From: Lactifluus volemus
Taxonomy: Eukaryota; Basidiomycota; Agaricomycetes; Russulales; Russulaceae
Direction: 5' to 3'
Length of the DNA stretch: 64,000 bases
Assembly: GCA_022376515.1 (NCBI GenBank)
Contig: WTXI01000013.1
Location: forward strand, 744,001-808,000
Positions 35,640 to 48,300 of the stretch are shown here, piece by piece. Both the position numbers and the translations under genes were made by a program. Positions within the stretch are counted from its first letter, which is position 1. Each line of letters begins with the position of its first letter. Below the pieces are notes generated by a model. That model worked only from the letters and a program-made list of their open reading frames with translations. It was not told the DNA's origin and did not search any database.

Positions 35640-36244
35640 TATCACCTCGAGCTTTCGACATGAGGTTTGTATATAGACGAGAACTAATACAAGAACTGGC
35701 GAAAACGAGTCCCGTGTTGGGTTCAGTAGCAGAAGAAGCGTACTTATTGGTGACACAGCATGGCAATAATGGACATGGGCGCAATGTGAGTTCTGGTCGA
35801 CCGTATCTGGTTTCCATATTTGGGAGCCTGTGGACTGCGGAACTTCGGAACTCAATTTACCGACTAACCTCCCTACTACTCTGTGTCCTTGCGCTCCTTT
35901 TTGGTGCAGCTGTGTTTCCACAACCGAACTCAGGTACAACACAATGTCTAAACGCCGTGAAACGACGTTTAAATTGTCTCAAGGCATATGAATAGAGCCA
36001 ATTAAACCATCGAGTCATCATGATATCGGTCGCTTCGCTTCTGGTTGTCCGAGTCAAGTTGTAAACTCTACAAACGTCGGCGTCCCGGAGCCAGGAATTT
36101 GTACTGGGTACGGATATGGACACAAACGTAAGATCATGAATATCATCGCTAACCACATGAAGTGGGTATGCCGTCCTAATGTTCAACAAGACTGTCATTC
36201 AAAGCAAGACCTGACTTCTTTGGTCCAAACTCTTGAGTGAACAG
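35640..36244. other. Intergenic, no supported gene
   Basis: Short frames only. The interval separates the membrane-protein gene's 5' end from the 3' end of the glomulin-family gene; both are on the minus strand. Confidence 0.35.
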
Positions 36245-38112
36245 TCACCTGTTAGCTTTCAGAGCGTCATCAACTCTCTCCATGCCGATCTGAAGGGCTA
36301 CCAAAGGTAAAGCCTCTGTTGAAAGGATCGTCACAGTCAGTTGTTATGTGTTACGAGCTGACCCACCGGAGTTCTCCACCCATCTACCGAGTGCGGACCG
36401 TATCGGGCTGAGTAATGAGGATTCCACGCTTCGCATCGTTCCAGGGTCCCTGATACCGGTCTAACAGCGCACATCCCCTTTAAGCTAAACAAAGACGTGA
36501 TATGAGAGACTCGTACCCTATTACTGACATCCCGTGACAAGAGGATATAATATAAACCGAGGCACTCTACCAACCGGCCAGGAACTGGACTATTCTTCAA
36601 TGCGTCAATCCCTGTAAAGGAAGCCAGAATATCGGGAGGGTCAAGGCGGAATACATAAGGTCCGATAGTCTGTAGGAGGAGAGGTGTCGAGAATACATTC
36701 TCCACTTTCTGGGATGAAAGCGCTTCCAAAACAGCTTCTTTCACGAGCCCAATAGCCGCAGTGCGCATATGAGGGGACGAATCTTCGGAGGGTGATACCA
36801 GATCTTGCAGGATTTGCAGCCGCAGCACGGATGGAGTCAATTGTAAAACACGGCCTAGGATGCGGAAGGTAATGTGTCGCATCGAAGAATCTGGATGCGC
36901 ACTGCACAATGAAGGAAGGATAGTCGTAAGAGGGATGATAATATCAGGCGATATTTCTGTTTGGGGGGGCGACGAAGCACATAACACTTTCATGAGGATG
37001 GCAAGGGTGGCATCTAGTGCTACATTCGAATTCAGAGAAGCCAGGAGAACCGGGAAAATGGAAACCAAAAGCGGGAGGGTGGGGTGATTCGGTGGTAATG
37101 CATGAGCGATCAACACCAATGAAGCCAAGGTAGGGTTACAATGGAGAAGGTCGTATCCACGGCCCAGGCTACTAGATGCGTCCTATTATTCGTTAGGCCA
37201 TAAGTTTAAGTTCATACTACTCAATCGTCCATTCATGCTCACCAAAGAAAGAAGTACGACATCTTGTCCGTCTTTCCAACCTTCACGAATGACGGAGCGA
37301 AAGCTAAGCCGCGGAAAGCATGTCTCGAAGACTCGCTGCGCAACGGAACTCTGGATGAGATTAGCGCACGCTTCTAACGTGGCATCCAGAAGAGATGTTA
37401 GGATGGCCTATCATGAATGAAGCTGGTTAGTCCCAATATGCCATAAGATGGGGACCCACTAACGTAGCTAGCAGTGAGCTCATTATCCTCAGCTTTTCCC
37501 TGGAGCCACAAACCCAGTTTCTGAACAAGTAGAGCAGTATGACGAACAAGCGATCGGCCCTCCACCACCGTTGCGTGTTCCGTTGCGGGAGATACGAGCT
37601 GCTTGAGTTCTACCAATGGCGCGAGCGTTTGTGATGGCGATTTACGGACCGCGAGTCGAGGAAATGCTACGACGGGAGATTCGAGTTGATCGTCTGTGAC
37701 ACGGTGATTAGAAGCGCGTATACTCACCTTCAGCGAACAGTGACACCAAGCGAGTCAACTGCACGATTAGCGACACACTCTCCGATTCGCCACTTCCATA
37801 TTCTGCCGTGTCAATTCTCAGAGTTTCAACGACTTCCTGTGCAGCCATTACCACCTCCTTCGGTGAAGACTGATGTGCAGCCAACGCCAATAGTTCGTCT
37901 GTGCCATCTCGAGGGCAGGGAAGTAGATGAGGAAGGAGCGTGAGAGCGTCCTACAGAAATCATTATTGGTGTATCGAGGGCTCGGTGATACCGATCCCTA
38001 CGAGGTTGCCCTGAACGCCATCATTCTGAACTGATGTAAGCACGTATTTGAGGTCACAGGGAGGAGAATCGTCATGTATTGCAGAAATTATGAGGTTTGT
38101 CAATGCTGCCAT
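36245..38112 (-). CDS. YAP-binding/ALF4/glomulin family protein
   Basis: The protein is all-helical, HEAT-like, and related to yeast Ybp1/2, plant ALF4 and glomulin, which act in peroxide signalling (Ybp1) or as cullin-RING regulators (glomulin). The start is the ATG at 38112 (MAALTNLIISAIHDD). Exons continue DALTLLPHLLPCPRDGTDEL, EVVMAAQEVVETL, LVELKQLVSPATEH and TSLLDATLEACANLIQSS. A long exon (37128-36540) reads LPLLVSIFPVLLASLNSNVA, MRHITFRILGRVLQLTPSVL and MRTAAIGLVKEAVLEAL. The end is LPLVALQIGMERVDDALKAN with TGA at 36245. All introns have GT-AG borders and no break was found. It is divergent from the DUF4139 gene. Confidence 0.7.
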
Positions 38113-38443
38113 CTTGTCCTGCAGGGACCGTTACAATCAGCCCTGAGATGTGCAGCCACGACTCACCATGATGGGTGATCCAGTTCAAGCCATTCAACAT
38201 CCGCTTCACTTCACAAACCTGGTCGTTATATTTGCCACAGAGGCCAAAAAACTCTATCCCCACCATATTTCCCAATGGGTCAGTGTTTTTCCCAACAGTG
38301 CTGCGGAACAGTGAGACGGGTAACAGATTTGGTCCCTGACCTTGTTGCGGCTCCGAAGTTGAAAGTACCTGACTCAAATACAAATATCGTTGACATATTA
38401 AAAGCCTAGGAGGCTTTCAGGGACTTATACTGTTTCTTGAGCC
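38113..38443. promoter_or_regulatory. Divergent promoter, glomulin-family and DUF4139 genes
   Basis: 331 bp separate the two start codons. Most of it (from about 38154) is also present, with deletions, upstream of the second DUF4139 copy at 51605-51839. The duplicated unit therefore carried the DUF4139-side promoter. Confidence 0.5.
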
Positions 38444-40373
38444 ATGACGTCCATCATCAAGCTCGACGCCAATGAATACCCAATCAAGTCGGTGACCGTC
38501 TTCAAGTCAAACAAAGCAGAAATCCTCCGTGTTTTCAATATCTCACTAGAGGTCAGTGTGTTGATGGGGTTCGAAGACACTACAACATCTGACAAATTAC
38601 TTGTAGGAGGGCCAGAGTAAAATCCAAATTCGCCATCTTTCTGGTTCTATCGACACCGAATCTTGCCGTGTCACTGGTCTTGGCGATGCCCAGGTGTTCG
38701 ATGTCGTCTGCTCAGTTGGCCGCTACATCGAAGAGGTCGATCCAGAGAGCACAGCTGAAGCCATTCGCAAACTCAAGATAAAGAAGGACACGCTGTCCAG
38801 AGAGTTGGATGCCCTCGATGAAATGTTGAACACAATGACCACTTATTCCAAGTCTTTGACTGCAGAACATGTGTCTACTACAGATGCGGGAGATTTCTTT
38901 AAAAGTCTTTTGTCCAGGTCTCGCGACATGGGATCTACACGTGCCGGTTTGGAAGAGGAGATACTCGAGCTTACTCGGGAGATTGATGCATTGTCATCTA
39001 CTCAAGTGAAGAAGCAAGGAAAAGCAAATGGAGAGGTAACAGTGGTGATCACGGCCAAGCAGGCCACCGATATCAAACTCAGATTGACCTACCGTATGTT
39101 AATGCAGGCATTTTACTTGAACATTGAAGCCCTCTGACAGCTGTGCCCCATTGTAGTCGTCCGAAATGCGGCATGGACCCCGTCGTACGAGCTGCATGCC
39201 ACTACCGAAGCTGGCATCCCCGCGTCATCGGTATCTCTACATTACCGTTCGCGCGTGACGCAATGGACGGGCGAAGACTGGACAGATGTGGAGCTCACAC
39301 TCAGCACGGCAAATATGGACCTATCAAGCCAGACAATCCCTGTTCTCGGCCCCACGAAAATCCGGCCTCCTAAGTCTTTATTCGGTGAAGGGGCGAACAT
39401 GTCGGCCCAACAGCACGCTCCGCCCATTCAATTTGGTCAGCAACAGTACGCTGCGCAGCCCGATTGTTCTCGTCGGCGTCAGGCCGCTCTACCGCCACCT
39501 CCGCCGCCACCTCAGCCGATAAAAAGTAGAAAACTGGCTGGTGATATTCCCGCCGCGGCCGAAGAATGGGAAGCTGTCGACGACGGAGATGATGCCAGTT
39601 CAGCCACAGCAGAACTTATGCCGATTGGGGAGCCAACGTCAGTCGTGCACGAAAGCCCACTCGCGCTGACATATCATGTGGAGGGCACGTCGAGCGTGCC
39701 GAGCGACTGTGTACCACACCAAGTATCCGTCGCCGTGCTCCCGTTCGAGGCAAAGATACTACACGTGACCGTGCCCAAAGCACGACCCGTGGCGTACCTC
39801 GAAGCAAGCGTGAAGAATACGAGCGACTACCGTCTACTCCCTGGCCCCGTCAACGCTTTCTTGGACGACTCGTTCGTGTCCAGGACTGCGATCGCGGGCG
39901 ACATCGCGCCGGGAGACATGTTCAGCTGCACGCTCGGTGCGGATCCGGCCACGTGCATACGCTACTCACGAACCTCCAAACGTGCCGAGGAGGATACGCG
40001 CACCCGTGCGAGCGCGTTCAGCGAACAGTGGGCAGCTACGACCTATCGCAGTAGCACGACAGTGTCGAACCGGCATCCGTTCCCTGTGCGTGCGCTTGTC
40101 CTGCGGGACGGCGTGCCGGTCTCTGAGGACGATAAGCGCGTCAATGTGATCTTACGCCACCCTGCTGGGCTCGCGGACTTGAACCAGGGACAGGAGCTCA
40201 AGGTCAACGAGCAGCGGACGGTGCGGTGGTGCAAAGTGGTGGATGGGAAGGGAGGTAAGAAGGAGGGTCTTTTTGAGTCAGTGTTCGAGGTCGGTGCTGG
40301 TGCGGAGGTGACGATTGAAACGGAATGGGACGTCAAAGCGCCCGTCTCGCTCCGATGGGTGGAGAGCGCATAA
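38444..40373 (+). CDS. DUF4139/DUF4140 domain protein, intact copy
   Basis: Three exons are read: 38444-38551, 38607-39093 and 39157-40373, all with GT-AG introns. The product is about 600 residues. Exon 1 (SIIKLDANEYPIKSVTVFKS) and the start of exon 2 form the DUF4140 beta domain. A coiled coil follows (LKIKKDTLSRELDALDEMLN). Exon 3 begins LVVRNAAWTPSYELHATTEA, the entry to the DUF4139 beta-sandwich, and includes VTQWTGEDWTDVELTLSTAN. A Pro-rich spacer (ALPPPPPPPQPIKSRKLAGD) follows. The end reads RHPFPVRALVLRDGVPVSED and KAPVSLRWVESA. The family is widespread in bacteria and fungi with no firm biochemical role. It is the intact member of a local pair; the other copy is broken. Confidence 0.9.
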
Positions 40374-40479
40374 GATAAAGATGTTGCTAGTTTGTGGGTT
40401 ACAGTGTAGAGAGTAAGAATAATTGAGTTCGTGAATGAGAATCAGTGAATGGATTTTCCATAATCTCCGTCGCGTCCAC

Positions 40480-40946
40480 GCGCGCGCCTATGATTTTACA
40501 GTGACACAGTCACTGTATTTCTCCATTGTTGGGCAGGCCCGCTTCAAGTTTCTCGGCCCATATACTGTACAGTGCGGCCAGGTCAGGAAGAATCTACGTT
40601 GGATGATAGAGATTCGCGACATGCAATCATAATTTTTACGATGCGATACCGAATCTGTACATCCCAAGTTCCCAACATCCCGCCACTTTCTGACCTCATT
40701 CGAAGGATGGATATACTCTACTAGCTTCAGGCCAACAGCCTGACCCAGAAGCCTACCTTCGTGCCTGGATAGCTCGGAAGCGATCCGATGATAATGTTCT
40801 TTCGCTTTGGTCGTCGAGAGGCGTCCATGCAAATTGATGTGAGGGCTGTATGATTGGCTCCCATCCTGTTGGTGACTCTGAGTCAGAATAATACCGAATG
40901 GCTGCCATTGGCTGCCACTGGCACCTGGGGCGCACGCAACCCACAA
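40480..40946 (-). pseudogene. Truncated 2H-phosphoesterase last exon (copy A)
   Basis: This frame reads RWQPFGIILTQSHQQ, then SPHINLHGRLSTTKAKEHYH and LKLVEYIHPSNEVRKW. It is the homologue of the final exon of the gene at 54138-54838. The second HxT motif has become HIN. The first exon is absent because the duplicated segment ends about 30 bp beyond the acceptor. It is a truncated copy. Confidence 0.7.
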
Positions 40947-40975
40947 CCGTTATAACCAAAAAAAAAACCATAGGT

Positions 40976-42171
40976 GGGAAAAGGAATAACTGTCAGTGGC
41001 GCGTCAAGAAACTTCACGTGACCGTCTATCGATCACATTTCACATAGGTCTGTGATTTACTCGGACAGCGGAACGCGGGATGAATACAAGAAAGCCTGGG
41101 GTGGGTGAACGTGAGAGGTTTAGGCTTGAGATAGACAGGTGATGTCGCCCTTTTGCAACTCAAGGGCTCAAGGCATTGACCGTTTTTGTTAGATTGACAC
41201 GTTCTACCATAGCGACATAGACTGATTGAGTGGAATGGAATTTAGCCTGGTGGGTAGGACAGAGCGCATCATGGCTATGCGTTCCTGCGTGTCTAAACAA
41301 TTAATAAAAGTACGTTTTTGGAACATTACGGCGACTTGTGCCATCTTGAGAACTTTCCCACTGTATTTCGCCGTTTTTTCTCGAAAGGGGGGCCTAGATC
41401 CTTATTTTCCGCTGGGGTAGGCACTGTGATGATTTTTCAAGTGAGCGCACGGACTTGAATTGACTATATATGTGGCAGATGCTGCGAAAGTTCTGTTCAG
41501 AACTGCTGAGAACCAGAATGGGCAGAGATAAACTGAACGTTCAACTCTGTCCCATTCTGGTTCTGTCAGCTCTGGGACTATATAAGTTCTATTCTTGGCT
41601 CTGAAATTAGTTGTCCTTGTAACTTACAGAGGGACAGCTGAAATCAAAACATGTTTTCTCTCACCTCTGTTACAGTCTGGTTCTAGGACCGAACTGGACT
41701 GCTAGAACCTGTTATACAAAAGGACGGAGAACTAAACTCAGTAAGTCCGTATCCAAGCACTCGACTCGGAGTACTCACGTGTGCTAGCAAATGATAACCC
41801 AATTGCAAATTGAGAAGCGTCTGTCAGTGGTTCTGGGCCCTGTTAATTGATACTCCACAAAAACGGAATTTTCAAAACAAAAAGGCAGAAAAAGCAGGAA
41901 ACAGGAAAATTAAATTCCGTAGTCGCAAAACCAGTTGCCAGTTGACAAGAGATTCGGATACGTGGCCCGGGTACTATTCAGGTGTCTCTTCCTCGCCAAG
42001 TGTGATCTCATTCAAGTTTTACCTCGGGGAAGTCAGCCTCTTCCTCGTTTTCTTCCGCACTTTTACATCGTTGGTTCGAGACACAGACTTTCCCGGTTTC
42101 ATCCCATATACCGCGGCGCGAATCTCGGGGGTCTTCTTCAAGGTCGCGCAGGAAGAGCTCGTAATCCTCTT
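40976..42171. other. Intergenic with an imperfect hairpin
   Basis: No gene is supported. At about 41508-41572 an inverted repeat (agaaccagaatggg ... cccattctggttct) could form a hairpin, and related gttct/agaac words recur to about 41710, so a small decayed repeat is likely. Confidence 0.35.
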
Positions 42172-43690
42172 ATACCTTTTTCTGATCGCGACCACCCATA
42201 CCTCCCACGGCGCCGCGTCCGCCGCCAGCTTCCCCCTCCTCGCCCTCTCCTTTCGCCATACTCCGCAACCGCCAATTTCGCGACTTGTTCTTCTTGCGAC
42301 GGTTTGGGTACCCCTTCCTCACGAGGACAACGTCGGGAATGCGGTCCTGTGGTAAACTTGCAAAATCGTCCGAGTTGAAATTGGTATTGCTCAAATGGTA
42401 GCCAAGGACTCCATCACTGGGCTGAAGGATCCCACCGAGGTGCGTCCATGTGTGGAAGATCTGGTTCGTCGACGAGGCGGTTTCGTAGTCCATCACGCGG
42501 TCGTCCTCGTACGTTTCAGTGGAGTGAAATGCGCCCGATATCGCCACCTGCGCATCTGCCATTACCCATTTCCCGTGCGTACGACCGGAGGGCTCTATGT
42601 CTAGAACGGTGCCGCGCGTCAGTATGTAGAGGCAATGAGTTCGCACAATCGCAGTGTGGATGGGTGAGCGAGTTGCCAACCCGGGTACAAAGGGTGAGAA
42701 GGTCTATGTTTCCTGACTGCCGCGCGAGTTTGGGTGGTAGGCATACTAGGTCGTCCTTGCATATGGGGATAATCTCGACAGAGTACGTGAACATGAAATT
42801 GGCGGTATTCGAATGTGTGTCTGTAGAAAGCAGGCGCTCAGATGTCTTCGATCTAGATCCAGATAAGTATATGCCATGTGATCGGCGGTGGCGATGCTCA
42901 CCGGATTAGCACGACCCCAGATAGAAATTCCACCATTTTTATGGCATGACTCCATTGGCTATAGAAGAAATCCAGACCGTCCTTCACCTCCTTCAAGAAA
43001 ATTGTATCTTTTTGCGCCCCATGTTTTAGGATAAGTTGCTCAAGGTACAAGAAAGTCCGCTTATGTGGAACTTTCTGCCGAACCTGAACAAGGGCCTTCC
43101 AAGTATTCTTTGCGGCCAGTTGTGTACAGTCGGGATATTGCCCATGCTGAACCAAATATTCGGTCTCAAATACTTGTTCTAGAATCGTTGATGCCGGTAC
43201 CTGTGATTCGGGTGAGATTCGGAACAACAGGTTTGCCAAATGCAGGCGACCGACCTCCTTTTGGATGGTCAACGATATTCTGAGTCGCTTGAGTGGGGTT
43301 CCGTCCATAAGAAGTACGCGTCCGTTAGCCGTACCCGATTCAAAATCTTGAGCTTTTTAAGGCATATGGAAAGTAGTTCTTGGGACTATGGCCGCGCAAT
43401 CATCCATTGTGCGGGAGGTCCGAGGAACCGTTCGCAGTTTCAGCAATACGATATGGAGGCTGTGTAGCAGAGCTACCGTTGGCGCAAATTCCCCCAAATG
43501 AGGGAATGATAAGCACACCTTGCTTTGGGATACTCTCAGTGATGTCGACAATTTTGGACACAAGGTATAGGTTGGAAATTGCCAACGAGGAGGAAGGATC
43601 TTACGCGTTCCTGAGACAGTTTACGCACCGATTTGCTGAGTTGGGCACAATAAGTTCCCCTAGGATGGGCATGAGATGGTTGTAAAGTGT
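42172..43690 (-). pseudogene. NMD3 (60S ribosome export adaptor) pseudogene
   Basis: Order and content follow NMD3. ELIVPNSANRCVNCLRNA lies near 43640, VDITESIPKQ near 43540 and CLKKLKILNRVRLTDAYFLW near 43340. RISLTIQKEV, ILEQVFETEYLVQHGQYPDC, KNTWKALVQVRQKVPHKRTF, GLDFFYSQWSHAIKMVEFL, FTYSVEIIPICKDDLVCLP and the tail with GKWVMADAQVAISGAFHSTE and RIPDVVLVRKGYPNRRKKNK follow. Defects are many. The first zinc-finger cysteines are missing or replaced, a frameshift lies between WTEPHS and RLRISLT (about 43280), and there is a stop and frame loss in the 43560-43400 part. A block is also deleted before the YILTRGTVLD segment (about 42660). Intron positions appear retained, so it is a DNA-level copy, not a retrocopy. 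Confidence 0.8.
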
Positions 43691-43699
43691 AAGAAAAGT

Positions 43700-44484
43700 T
43701 ATGCCATTGAACTCACCACAATTGGCACAAAGTACTCTATGTAGAGCAGGAACTGGTACGAAATCCATGATTTCCGAGTCGCCCTTGTCTGAAAAGGTGG
43801 TACATGGTTTGTCATACAGTCCACTTGACAGATCTTACTCGCATCTAGTCGATCGTGCGACAATGATTCCTTATACAGACTCGGCAGCACATGCATGGCT
43901 CATGCTCTCACTGACAAATTTTGCCTCAGTCCTCCACTCCATGCGACTCAGTGTCCCCAATCTGTGGTGTGCCTGGGTAGTAGCACAAGCATCATTCAAG
44001 TAATAGTACATATAGGACATGTTTCTAGTAGATAATGCTACGACATGACAAACACCATGTTTCGCCGCAAAGCAGCTTTCGAAACACAAGCGTAGTTCTT
44101 ATTCTAGACGTCCAAGTCCCGTGATGTGGTAACTCGCGAGTTGCACCAGTGTCGACTCGACGGTGCGAGTTATATTCGAGATGTCCACTCGAGCAGCACC
44201 GGACCGGACCGCGGCAACACTAGCCATAAACTGGTGATAAGACCTACTGATAGCAGTGTCCACTACACCAAGGTAGGAGGAGCAGAGCACGGACTGGGTA
44301 GCGGAGCAAGGGGGAGGGCGAGACTGCCAGAGTCAACACCATTCCGCATGAGGCAAAAGTTGATTGGCGGCAGAGACTGAGAGCGCCCGGCAGGAGGCGC
44401 CGTCATCAGTCCCTCCTCCTCCCCCCCTGGTAAGATTGAAAGACGACGACGTTTAGTCGCGGGCTCCTGAAACTCAGACCTTCA
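43700..44484. other. Intergenic, no supported gene
   Basis: A plus-strand frame of 100 codons (43701-44003) shows no recognisable content. Nothing else is seen. Confidence 0.3.
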
Positions 44485-45130
44485 GAGAAGCCGCTGATTA
44501 TCCTAGGAATAGAAGCCTCACCTCGAAGATGTGCCCATCGTCATTACTGCAGGGGTGCCGTTCCTCACAGCCAATAGCAGTACTGCGAACTACATCATCG
44601 CGCCAAATTTCGATAGAGAGTGTGGGATGGCCAGGGGAGAAGGCAATGGACGGAGGGGATTGAGTATCGGCGGAATCGGAGTACAAGGTGAAGTCGAAGC
44701 TTCCTTGAGCCGTCCCCTCAGAGAATGAGTCCATATCTTTGATCAGAGGCGCTGGCGGAGGTTGAATGGCCTCTGGTTGCGATACGAGGGCGTCGTAGTG
44801 GACCTGGGTGGGGGACGTAACCCTTCCGGGAGGTCATCACAAGTGCTCAAGGGACCTAAGACAGGAATGACTTACTCAGTGAAGACGGTAAAGACTGGAA
44901 CGCTAGGAGTGGGAAGAGACATGTCGATAGTGTTGGGTGTTTCATTGAAAAGGCCCAGAGCGTCAGGGTCACTTGGGGAGACATCAGCTATGAGATGGGG
45001 GCGAGTATGAGAGGACGACAAGAGTACCTGGGATGTAAATGCGCCTCTGGAAAGGGGACGACGAGTGGAAACTCTTCAAGTGCGTCGAGTAAGGGAGAGA
45101 AGCTCGAAGGGAGGCAGTGCATGGAGAACA
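44485..45130 (-). CDS. Hypothetical small multi-exon protein
   Basis: Several short exons with consensus splice sites look real. They are ADVSPSDPDALGLFNETPNT followed by MSLPTPSVPVFTVFTE (acceptor catag near 44992), an exon with MDSFSEGTAQGSFDFTLYSD and HPTLSIEIWRDDVVRST (44734-44520, donor GAG|GTGAGG), and a last exon EDNQRLL-stop. The start codon and the join near 44870-44800 are unresolved. I do not recognise the protein. It is Ser/Pro/Asp-rich without membrane segments. Confidence 0.4.
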
Positions 45131-45307
45131 GTTGTGGAGATATGTATGAGCGTATAAGGTGAGAGAAAGAGGGCTAAGCTCAAAGGAACGGGATAAAGGA
45201 ATAAAAGGAAATCGTAACGGAGAAGAGAAGTAAGTATTAGGGGATAAAGAGAAGGGGCAAGGGCCGCACTCGCCTAAGGGCGAGCGAGGGTGATTGTGGG
45301 TGGGCAA

Positions 45308-48300
45308 GTGCGGGGGGGGAACACTGGAGATTCATTTAGACCTAATCGCGCTTTAAGGACCCCGAGCAAAGCGCGCTAACTTCGATCGGGTCCGTAACGC
45401 GGTCACACTTTGCACTCCACCTACAGTGTGCTCCCAAAAATATGAGAAAGGCGCACTTTTGGCCGCAAATCCCACATATTCGTTCCAGATCGAGTTTATT
45501 CTGGAATCTTCTTGTACTTTTCCCTGAGGTATCATAGTTGATGTCTCGTGCTCCGTGAGTAAGCGCCTCGAGCGCGAACAATATTTCGATATGAAAAAAT
45601 TATAATGATGATGGCGCACCCCTTTTTCTTCCGTCGACCAAGGTTCAGACCACACGTTCGCTGTCAAAGCTAATCAAATTCGTATTCGGAGTAGTCTAAT
45701 GGCAACTGAAGCTGAGCACCCATATTAAAAGTACGTAGTGTGTGACTCAACTGTCTCTCTCTGTGCTGTATTTGTGCATATTTTGTGACAAATAATAAGG
45801 CCGTGTATGGCGCGGTTAACAGTTAGCCTCTCATTCTTCCACAAAGTGGATTGATCAGTGATTAATGCGGTCTTGGCCTAACTGCGCGTCTTGTTGTAGA
45901 ACTGCGCAGCAGAAATCTTGGTATTGTATCAGACGGATTTGTCCACTATGGACGGTGTTCCTGTCATGGTCGGAATTGCCCGCTATCCGCCGGCGCCCTG
46001 GGTCCTGGCGTTCCTCGCGCTCTACTTGGGAATCGTCGTAGTTCAACTCGAGGAGCGCACGGACCCGCCTCAGGCCCCACAAGGCGTCCAGTTGATAGGT
46101 TATGCGTGCTCACGAGGCTTACTATTGTTGAGCCTCATCTGATCAGCTGATTCTGTCTCGTGTTCGAGTATTAGAAACACCAAGCCCTGCTGTGGCTTGT
46201 GAACCTGTGGAGCTCCTCTTATCGCGGCCAGTTAATGCTACTTTCCGCGGTTAGTCTTCTCAACACGTAAGTTTCAGGGATGGCCCCAAGACTAGGACAC
46301 AAAGTAGACCGTGACTAAGAGCTCCCGAAATGACGTTAACGGTCGTCGCCACTATGTACCCATAAAGCCAAGCTTTTTCACGGCAACTGAGTGCCCGACC
46401 AGTGGGTGCAATTGCAGGATTAGATAGAGAATTGCGCTGTCCCAGGCCGCCTGCACGTAAATCTATGGCATGCCCTCCCTCTGCTCTTCCGGAGAATCTG
46501 CAATCTTACAATTTATGCAAAGTGTGGGACCGTCCTGGAATGCCCCCCCCCCTACGAGATTGAGGAGAAAGTATTACCCAGCGGTCCTCAAATCAATTCC
46601 AGGTTCGCACTACAAATGGGTCCTTCTGACCAGGGCACACCTCGTAACCTCGTGAAGTTGGAGAAGTGGCGACAGATAAATTATATGATGACTGGGAAAC
46701 CAGAAGCATGATATTTACAACCATCCTCCATTTCCTCATACATCTCCGGTCACAACCCTTTGGACCGAACGATTTGCAGCTTGCAGTTTGAGGTACTAGC
46801 GGAACTCGATCTGCAAAGGTGCTTCGTTATTTGAAAGGACAACAGAACATGGGGGGAGTGAGATTCATAGTTTATAGACGACACGCGGCGCTGGTTAATA
46901 TCCAGACTCCACTCGAGTCGGTTCTAGGAACGGCAAATACGGGTGACCAGCGTACTTTAAGCAAAATAACAAAGCCAGCTAACACAGACTGAGATATACG
47001 GGATCCCAAACACCCCAATCCCCCGGGCCAGATGTGCGTGTGGTAGTGACTATTAGAGGAAATTCTATTTGAACGAGATATGATATGGTCCAAGCATACA
47101 AAGGAAAGCCGGAAACAGCGGAGCCCCGCAACAATAAGTGTCTAGATGGGGTATAAAAACGCCCAGACCCATGGGAAATCTGTACGCGCTTGGGGAAGGA
47201 GAATTGCGTACAGAGGGATCTAAACACCGTGCTGGATCGGACAAGGTGGGATGGGAAAATAAAATAAAATATGTACATGATCGGTACGGGCGCCCAGGCA
47301 GGTGTGGTGGAGTTCACGGACGTCCCCTTTTCTAGAATAATTGACAATTTTTTGAGAAAGTCTACTTCTAGTTCCCGGAGTTGGATTATTGTTTGGATAG
47401 CGGACTGGTTCGAACGTCAGTTTATAACTGGCTTGATATGACGACAGCGCCATATGCGACAAAGGTGGAGTATGCTATGCATAGGCGCCCCGGTGGAAGA
47501 ACCCGGATGTATAGTATTTGGGGCGTATCGATCTGGAGCGATAAAATGGCCAGGAAATGCGCCCTGTTGGCAGCTAGCTCACCACTTATTGCTGTACGCT
47601 CGGCAGATCACGCGATCAGGTGTTACATATGACTTACATAAGCGTGGAGCCAGGTACGTGAGCGTGAATCCACGCGCAGGGATCAGTTCGCATCATGCAT
47701 CTCCGTTAAAGACCAGTCCAGTCAACGCAGGGCCATAATCCCTGAGAAAAAGTTTTCATATTTCTTTTCAAGAGTCTTGGACTTTGCTTGGGAAGAGGTT
47801 CCACTCAAAAGTATAGCATTGGTCTGCTTTGACTTTAGGCTCACGCCATGTTGGCGGCTTCCGAGTCGTGACATCATGGCGCACAGAGAAGAGTGTGGCG
47901 CTAAGGCCCCAGGAAGGCACGTAAGGCGAATGCATGATATGGCACTAAGCATGCCACAGGGGTGTCATACACGCGTTTCCCAGGTGAGATTGGCGCCGGA
48001 CGTGCTTCTCTTACCGGATCTGGTCCGGAAAGTAGACGGAATGACAGGACATCAATTGTGGAGCATCTGTACAGACGACGAGCAAAATATACTTATTTCG
48101 ATCAGTCAACAGGCTCGAGTTGAGGCAGTCATTTATAATGGAAGCGACCCTGACCCGACAAAGTGGAGACAAAGTCACCGGACATCCCGAGTAACCATAA
48201 CAATGAGGATCAAAATTCATGCTGCGCGCTGGCCAGCATCGTACTACTAATACTTGTAACTCGCTGAATACTTACTGTGCTCTGCGTAGCGTATTGCATT

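Larger units (their letters stand above)
38154..40975 (+). repeat. Segmental duplication, copy A (~2.8 kb)
   Basis: Copy A matches 51605-54467 in direct orientation with high identity broken by small indels. It covers the promoter, the whole DUF4139 gene and the last exon of a 2H-phosphoesterase gene. Similarity stops just after accataggtggg near 40975. Confidence 0.85.

Noticed and set aside
38072..38383. 103-codon minus-strand frame in the divergent promoter
   Set aside because: It is not conserved in the duplicate copy (deletions break it) and overlaps the glomulin-family start.
47777..48250. 157-codon plus-strand open frame
   Set aside because: No familiar domain, no neighbouring exons, and the composition looks like intergenic DNA.
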